Source of the DNA: an uncultured Phycisphaerales bacterium
GTDB taxonomy: Bacteria > Planctomycetota > Phycisphaerae > Sedimentisphaerales > Anaerohalosphaeraceae
Length of the DNA: 64,000 nt
NCBI GenBank assembly: GCA_937868095.1
Contig: CALMLO010000034.1
Location: forward strand, 35,457 to 99,456
Direction of reading: 5' to 3'
The notes beneath the pieces are model-generated. The model searched no databases and was not told the origin of the DNA. It saw nothing but the letters and a program-made list of their open reading frames with translations. Both the position numbers and the translations under genes were made by a program. Positions 60,763 through 64,000 of the stretch are shown one piece after another. Each line of letters starts with the position of its first letter. Positions within the stretch are counted from its first letter, which is position 1.

Positions 60763-62195
60763 GGCCGCTTTCTCTGAAAAGCCGGATTGGATTTTGCATT
60801 GCGGCCGTGATTGCGGCGGCGCTGGTTGTTCTTTCCATTGTTGCTTCGATAGAATTTAAGGAGGCCATGCTCAGAAGTGTGGATCACCGGCTGCGGATGA
60901 CGGCGGAGGCCATCCGAGAAACCATTTTGACTGATGGGTTTGAGACGGAGGAATCCCGACGGGAGATCGAAGCAATCCTCAAAGGACCTCGAGAAACCGT
61001 GTGGCTGGGCTATGCTCTGTGGAAGGAGGAGGACGGAACGATTTGGCTGGAACAAACAGAGCCGCTGAATGTGAGGGATTATCTCCGGCTTCAGGCCCAA
61101 CCTCTGCCGAAACTGGATGAGCCCAGCATTCTTGTGGTGAAAGATGGGAAGATGGTGGGGCAGATGCTTTGGATGCGGTTTTTGGTCCCAGCCGAGTCCG
61201 GCAAAGAAGGCCGAATCATTCACCTGCTGCTGGCCGCCAGCAGCGAGTATTCCTATCATGAAACGAAGGAATATGTGCAGGTTTTGGCCGTTACCGGCAG
61301 TATTCTTCTGATGATTTCAATCGGGGTGATTTACAGCATTTTTCGCTGGGGATTTCGGCCGATCGGCGAACTGACGGAGCGGATGAACCGGATTTCCGAA
61401 AAGAATCTGGAGCAGGTGTCTTTTGAGTTTGGCCCCATGCCGCCGGAGCTGCTGCCGTTTGTCCATTCGTGGAAGGAAATGCTTCAAAAACTGGCGGAGG
61501 CGATGAGTCAGCAAAGGCGGTTTACCGCAGATGCAGCCCATGAACTGCGAACACCGCTGGCTTTGGTCAAAAGCACCCTTCAGCTGGCCCAATCCCAGCC
61601 GCGAGAGCTCTCTTTCTATAGACAGTCGATACAGCACGCCCTGGAAGACCTTGACCGGATGAATCGGCTGGTAGAGCAGATGCTGGAATTATCTCGGCTG
61701 GATAGGGCGGAGCTGGATGGAACAAGAGAGCCTCTCGATCTGGGCGCCTGGCTGGAGGACCTTTCGGAGCAGTATTCAAGTTATGCCCAGGAACGCGGAT
61801 TTCGGCTGGTTTGCCGGCGTTGTTCGGCTTGGATTCGTGCTCATCCGCAGCAGATTCGTCAACTGTTTGGAAATCTGATTGACAATGCTCTCCAGTATGG
61901 CCCGCCGGGAACCGATGTTACTATCCGGATGGAAGCAGAGGATTCCTTTGTGCACGTGCAGGTGCACGATGAAGGAGGCCGGATTCCGCCGGAGGAATGC
62001 CCGTTTCTTTTTGAGCGGTTCTATCGGATAAGCAAGGCCCGCGACCGTCACTCCGGGGGTACCGGCCTGGGCCTGGCGATCGCACAGGAAATTGCAATTC
62101 TTCACGGCGGCCGTATTACGGTTCGTTCCAATCCGCAGGAGGGAACGATTTTTACAGTCGTTCTGCCGTTGGAAGAAAAGCCGTCCGCTTCCTGA
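60759..62195 (+). CDS. Membrane sensor histidine kinase
   Basis: 478 residues. Two membrane segments (about 7-29 and 175-195) bracket an exported sensor domain of 145 residues with no identified fold. A HAMP domain follows, then the H box FTADAAHELRTPLALVKS, N box LIDNALQYGPPG, G1 DEGGRIPP, F box FERFYR and G2 GGTGLGLAI. It is the partner of the response regulator ahead of it. The stimulus is unknown. Confidence 0.95.
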   Translation: MRPLSLKSRIGFCIAAVIAAALVVLSIVASIEFKEAMLRSVDHRLRMTAEAIRETILTDGFETEESRREIEAILKGPRETVWLGYALWKEEDGTIWLEQTEPLNVRDYLRLQAQPLPKLDEPSILVVKDGKMVGQMLWMRFLVPAESGKEGRIIHLLLAASSEYSYHETKEYVQVLAVTGSILLMISIGVIYSIFRWGFRPIGELTERMNRISEKNLEQVSFEFGPMPPELLPFVHSWKEMLQKLAEAMSQQRRFTADAAHELRTPLALVKSTLQLAQSQPRELSFYRQSIQHALEDLDRMNRLVEQMLELSRLDRAELDGTREPLDLGAWLEDLSEQYSSYAQERGFRLVCRRCSAWIRAHPQQIRQLFGNLIDNALQYGPPGTDVTIRMEAEDSFVHVQVHDEGGRIPPEECPFLFERFYRISKARDRHSGGTGLGLAIAQEIAILHGGRITVRSNPQEGTIFTVVLPLEEKPSAS

Positions 62196-62289
62196 AGGAG
62201 GGCTTGCAGAAGCAGTTTTTTGTGGACGGCTGACCATCATCTTCTTACAATCAATTCCTTAAAACTACCGCTTCTTTTGGGAGAAGGCG

Positions 62290-62934
62290 ATGAAGATTGA
62301 TACACTCGTATTAGGTGATTTTCAAACCAACTGCTATTGTGTCCGGCCGGAGGAACACTCGGACCGATGTCTGATTATTGACCCGGGGCTGGATGCCGCC
62401 CCGCTGGTTCAGTTTCTTGAAGAAACCGGCCTGGAGCCGGAGATGATTGTTTTAACTCACGGCCATGTGGACCATGTCGCCGGCGTGGAGATGCTTCGGC
62501 GCCGATGGCCTTCGGTGCGTGTTGCCATTCACCGCGATGATGCAGAAATGCTCACAGACCCGCACCGGAATCTCTCCATGCTGGCCGGCACGAGGGTGGC
62601 CGCACGGCCGCCGGAGATAATCTTTGACAAGGAAGGTCCGCTCGAACTGGTCCAGATGACCTTTCATCTGCTCCATACCCCCGGTCATACCCCCGGCGGA
62701 ATTTGTTTGTATTCGGAATCGGAAGGGCTGGCATTTGTCGGGGACGCGCTGTTTGCCGGCAGTATTGGTCGAACGGATTTTGAAAACGGCAGCTATGAAC
62801 AGTTGATAAAGAGCATTCACACCAAACTGCTGACCCTGCCGGAGCAGACGCGGATTTATCCAGGACACGGCCCAATCACCACAATCCGAAATGAAAAGCG
62901 ATTCAATCCCTTCTTGAATAGGGGAGGTTTTTAA
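62290..62934 (+). CDS. MBL-fold metallo-hydrolase (glyoxalase II-like)
   Basis: 214 residues. HGHVDH in THGHVDHVAG, the metal-bridging Asp in FVGDALF, and later His residues (HTPGHTPGG, YPGHGP) give the two-metal centre. Closest in layout to YcbL-type type II glyoxalases, which split lactoylglutathione or other thioesters; in an organism without glutathione the substrate differs. It follows the sensor kinase by 95 bases and is likely a separate unit. Confidence 0.85.
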   Translation: MKIDTLVLGDFQTNCYCVRPEEHSDRCLIIDPGLDAAPLVQFLEETGLEPEMIVLTHGHVDHVAGVEMLRRRWPSVRVAIHRDDAEMLTDPHRNLSMLAGTRVAARPPEIIFDKEGPLELVQMTFHLLHTPGHTPGGICLYSESEGLAFVGDALFAGSIGRTDFENGSYEQLIKSIHTKLLTLPEQTRIYPGHGPITTIRNEKRFNPFLNRGGF

Positions 62935-63343
62935 CGGCTTTAAAAAAACCGCAGGTTCAGGAAAACTTGCGGCTGGGTATTTTCTCTCCTCCAGGAAGAG
63001 ATTGTGGATAATAAAAAAGCAGGAACCATTTTTTAATGATTCCCGCCTGTCTGGCTGTAGTCATCACACTCCGCCAAAACCAGTTTCTCTAATATACTAT
63101 GACCAAGATAAAATGCAAACCTTTTTTAGGGGGTTCGGTAATAAAATAGTTAATTTTATCCGACAGAAAATGCAGAATATAGCGAATATACAGATTGGCG
63201 AAGCAGGAGAAGATAGGAAAAGACAAACAAGATGTATTGGAGGTTATATTCTGTAAATTTTTTCAGACAGCGTTTGTCTCGATAGTACTGTTTTGGGTTT
63301 GTGGTTGACATTCATTCGCCGCGGGATAAGATACAGAGTTTGC
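62935..63343. other. Non-coding spacer with imperfect hairpins and the tRNA-Val promoter
   Basis: No credible gene; a plus-strand frame at 63002-63256 has no ribosome binding site or family. A hairpin-like segment GGAACCAT...ATGATTCC lies at about 63024-63048. A CCGCA/TGCGG stem at about 62950-62974 may end the hydrolase transcript. The tRNA-Val promoter lies at 63305-63332. Confidence 0.45.
63305..63332 (+). promoter_or_regulatory. Sigma-70-like promoter of tRNA-Val
   Basis: A consensus TTGACA (63305-63310), a 16-base spacer and TAAGAT (63327-63332). The tRNA starts 12 bases later. Confidence 0.8.
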
Positions 63344-63417
63344 GGGCGGTTAGCTCAGCTGGCGAGAGCGCCTGCCTTACAAGCAGGAGGCCACAGGTTC
63401 AAGTCCTGTACCGCCCA
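63344..63417 (+). tRNA. tRNA-Val (UAC)
   Basis: Acceptor arms GGGCGGT and ACCGCCC, discriminator A, no CCA encoded. The anticodon stem CCTGC/GCAGG holds CTTACAA, anticodon TAC. Variable loop AGGCC and T loop TTCAAGT. Length 74 bases. Confidence 0.96.
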
Positions 63418-63421
63418 TTCT

Positions 63422-63457
63422 AAAAACCTCGTTTTCGATTATGAAAATGAGGTTTTT
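63422..63457 (+). terminator. Intrinsic terminator after tRNA-Val
   Basis: AAAAACCTC (63422-63430) and GAGGTTTTT (63449-63457) form a 9-bp stem with an inner TTTTC/GAAAA stem and an ending T-run. Confidence 0.8.
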
Positions 63458-64000
63458 GTGTTTATATTCAGATAAAAATACTCCACTAAATACATCCCAG
63501 CGTCACCACAGCGTCTTTGAGCTTCCACTTTTGAGTACTGAGTGAGTGCTGAGGTTATATGGAGATTTGAGTGTCTGAAGCATAAAAATGGGAATGTAAA
63601 AATTGTGTATAGTCTTATTACAGCAACCCAGATAGCAATACACTGAAAATCCGCCCCTGCACATTTCATAACTCTTTACATACCCATATATTTACAAACA
63701 AATATCTTTATGTCTTTTTTTCAAAATAAGGTGTGCACCAAAAAGAGAGAGGAAAGAAGGGAAGAAATTATCATTTCATCAGATTAAGATGCTGATATCA
63801 GCCAACCATTTTATAAACCACGAAGAAAAATGATAAGGAGATTTATTTAAGTATAGGATGCACCTATCTTTTATAATTATGTCTTGAAATTGCTAATGTA
63901 AATTGATATAAGTATAGATAGCATCTATTGTTTAACGTCAGCGAGAAGTGGGACAGTACCCAGTAGAGAGATAAGGGTTATCGACAGGTCAGTCCCTTCC
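63458..64000. other. AT-rich end region without a clear gene
   Basis: No convincing gene over about 540 bases. Two similar dyads sit 60 bases apart, each preceded by TAAGT: ATAGG-atgca-CCTAT near 63854 and ATAGAT-agc-ATCTAT near 63915. On the minus strand a frame is open from the window edge to a TAG at 63925-63927 (25 codons including the stop), which might be the end of a gene that starts beyond the window. An AAGGAG at about 63836 leads only to a very short frame. Confidence 0.35.

Overview
This window looks like chromosomal DNA from a Gram-negative, LPS-making member of the PVC group, most likely a planctomycete of the class Phycisphaerae. That placement is my inference. It rests on an LpxC-FabZ fusion, a eukaryote-like (UAP1-type) UDP-sugar pyrophosphorylase next to a shortened GlmU, a pseudopilin with an H-x-DG-type tail, the carboxynorspermidine route to polyamines, and an LPS/BamA outer-membrane gene set. 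No rRNA, CRISPR array, transposase or integrase is visible. Three tRNA genes are present: Gln-CUG, Gln-UUG and Val-UAC.

Layout. 1-7.6 kb: nspC, a TPR protein, DUF502 and a Ca/Na antiporter on plus; a Bax-inhibitor-like protein, a secreted GH43-like enzyme and tyrS on minus. 7.6-9 kb: an AT-richer stretch with a lone DUF3800 gene. 9-17.4 kb (minus): membrane hydrolase, hldD, FHA-histidine kinase, mnmE, yidC, phosphoesterase, GcvT-like protein. 17.6-21.1 kb (plus): lptB, def and acpS, with a 1.7-kb HTH-ImmA/IrrE + PIN-like module wedged between lptB and def. 21.1-24.6 kb (minus): PilZ protein, MTA phosphorylase, membrane-fused spermidine-synthase-like protein. 24.7-33.3 kb (plus): a surface-glycan operon with a flippase, two alkaline-phosphatase-superfamily enzymes, a methyltransferase and three glycosyltransferases. 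33.4-39.2 kb: pseudopilin with a long structured leader, UDP-sugar pyrophosphorylase, tRNA-Gln, dus, two small secreted proteins, second tRNA-Gln. 39.3-53.2 kb: one long plus-strand housekeeping run, glmU(short)-prs-rplY-pth-rpsF-ssb-rpsR-rplI-dnaB-bamA-skp-lpxD-lpxC/fabZ-lpxA-Gfo/Idh. 53.2-64 kb: pyruvate phosphate dikinase, a large orphan membrane protein, a methyltransferase, an OmpR-type two-component pair, an MBL-fold hydrolase, tRNA-Val and an AT-rich, essentially gene-free end.

How it fits together. hldD, lptB, lpxD, lpxC, lpxA, bamA and skp together make, export and seat an LPS outer membrane. glmU, the UAP1-like enzyme and the glycan operon supply and use nucleotide sugars. nspC, the MTA phosphorylase and the spermidine-synthase-like protein point to polyamine metabolism.

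The most interesting signal is the toxin-antitoxin-like module inserted at the 5' end of def. The first 48 bases of def occur on both sides of it (46 of 48 identical). The upstream copy keeps the native ribosome binding site but is only a 17-codon stub. The downstream copy is fused to the full def gene but has no clear ribosome binding site. An essential gene therefore appears to have been placed behind a toxin-like gene, without any visible recombinase.
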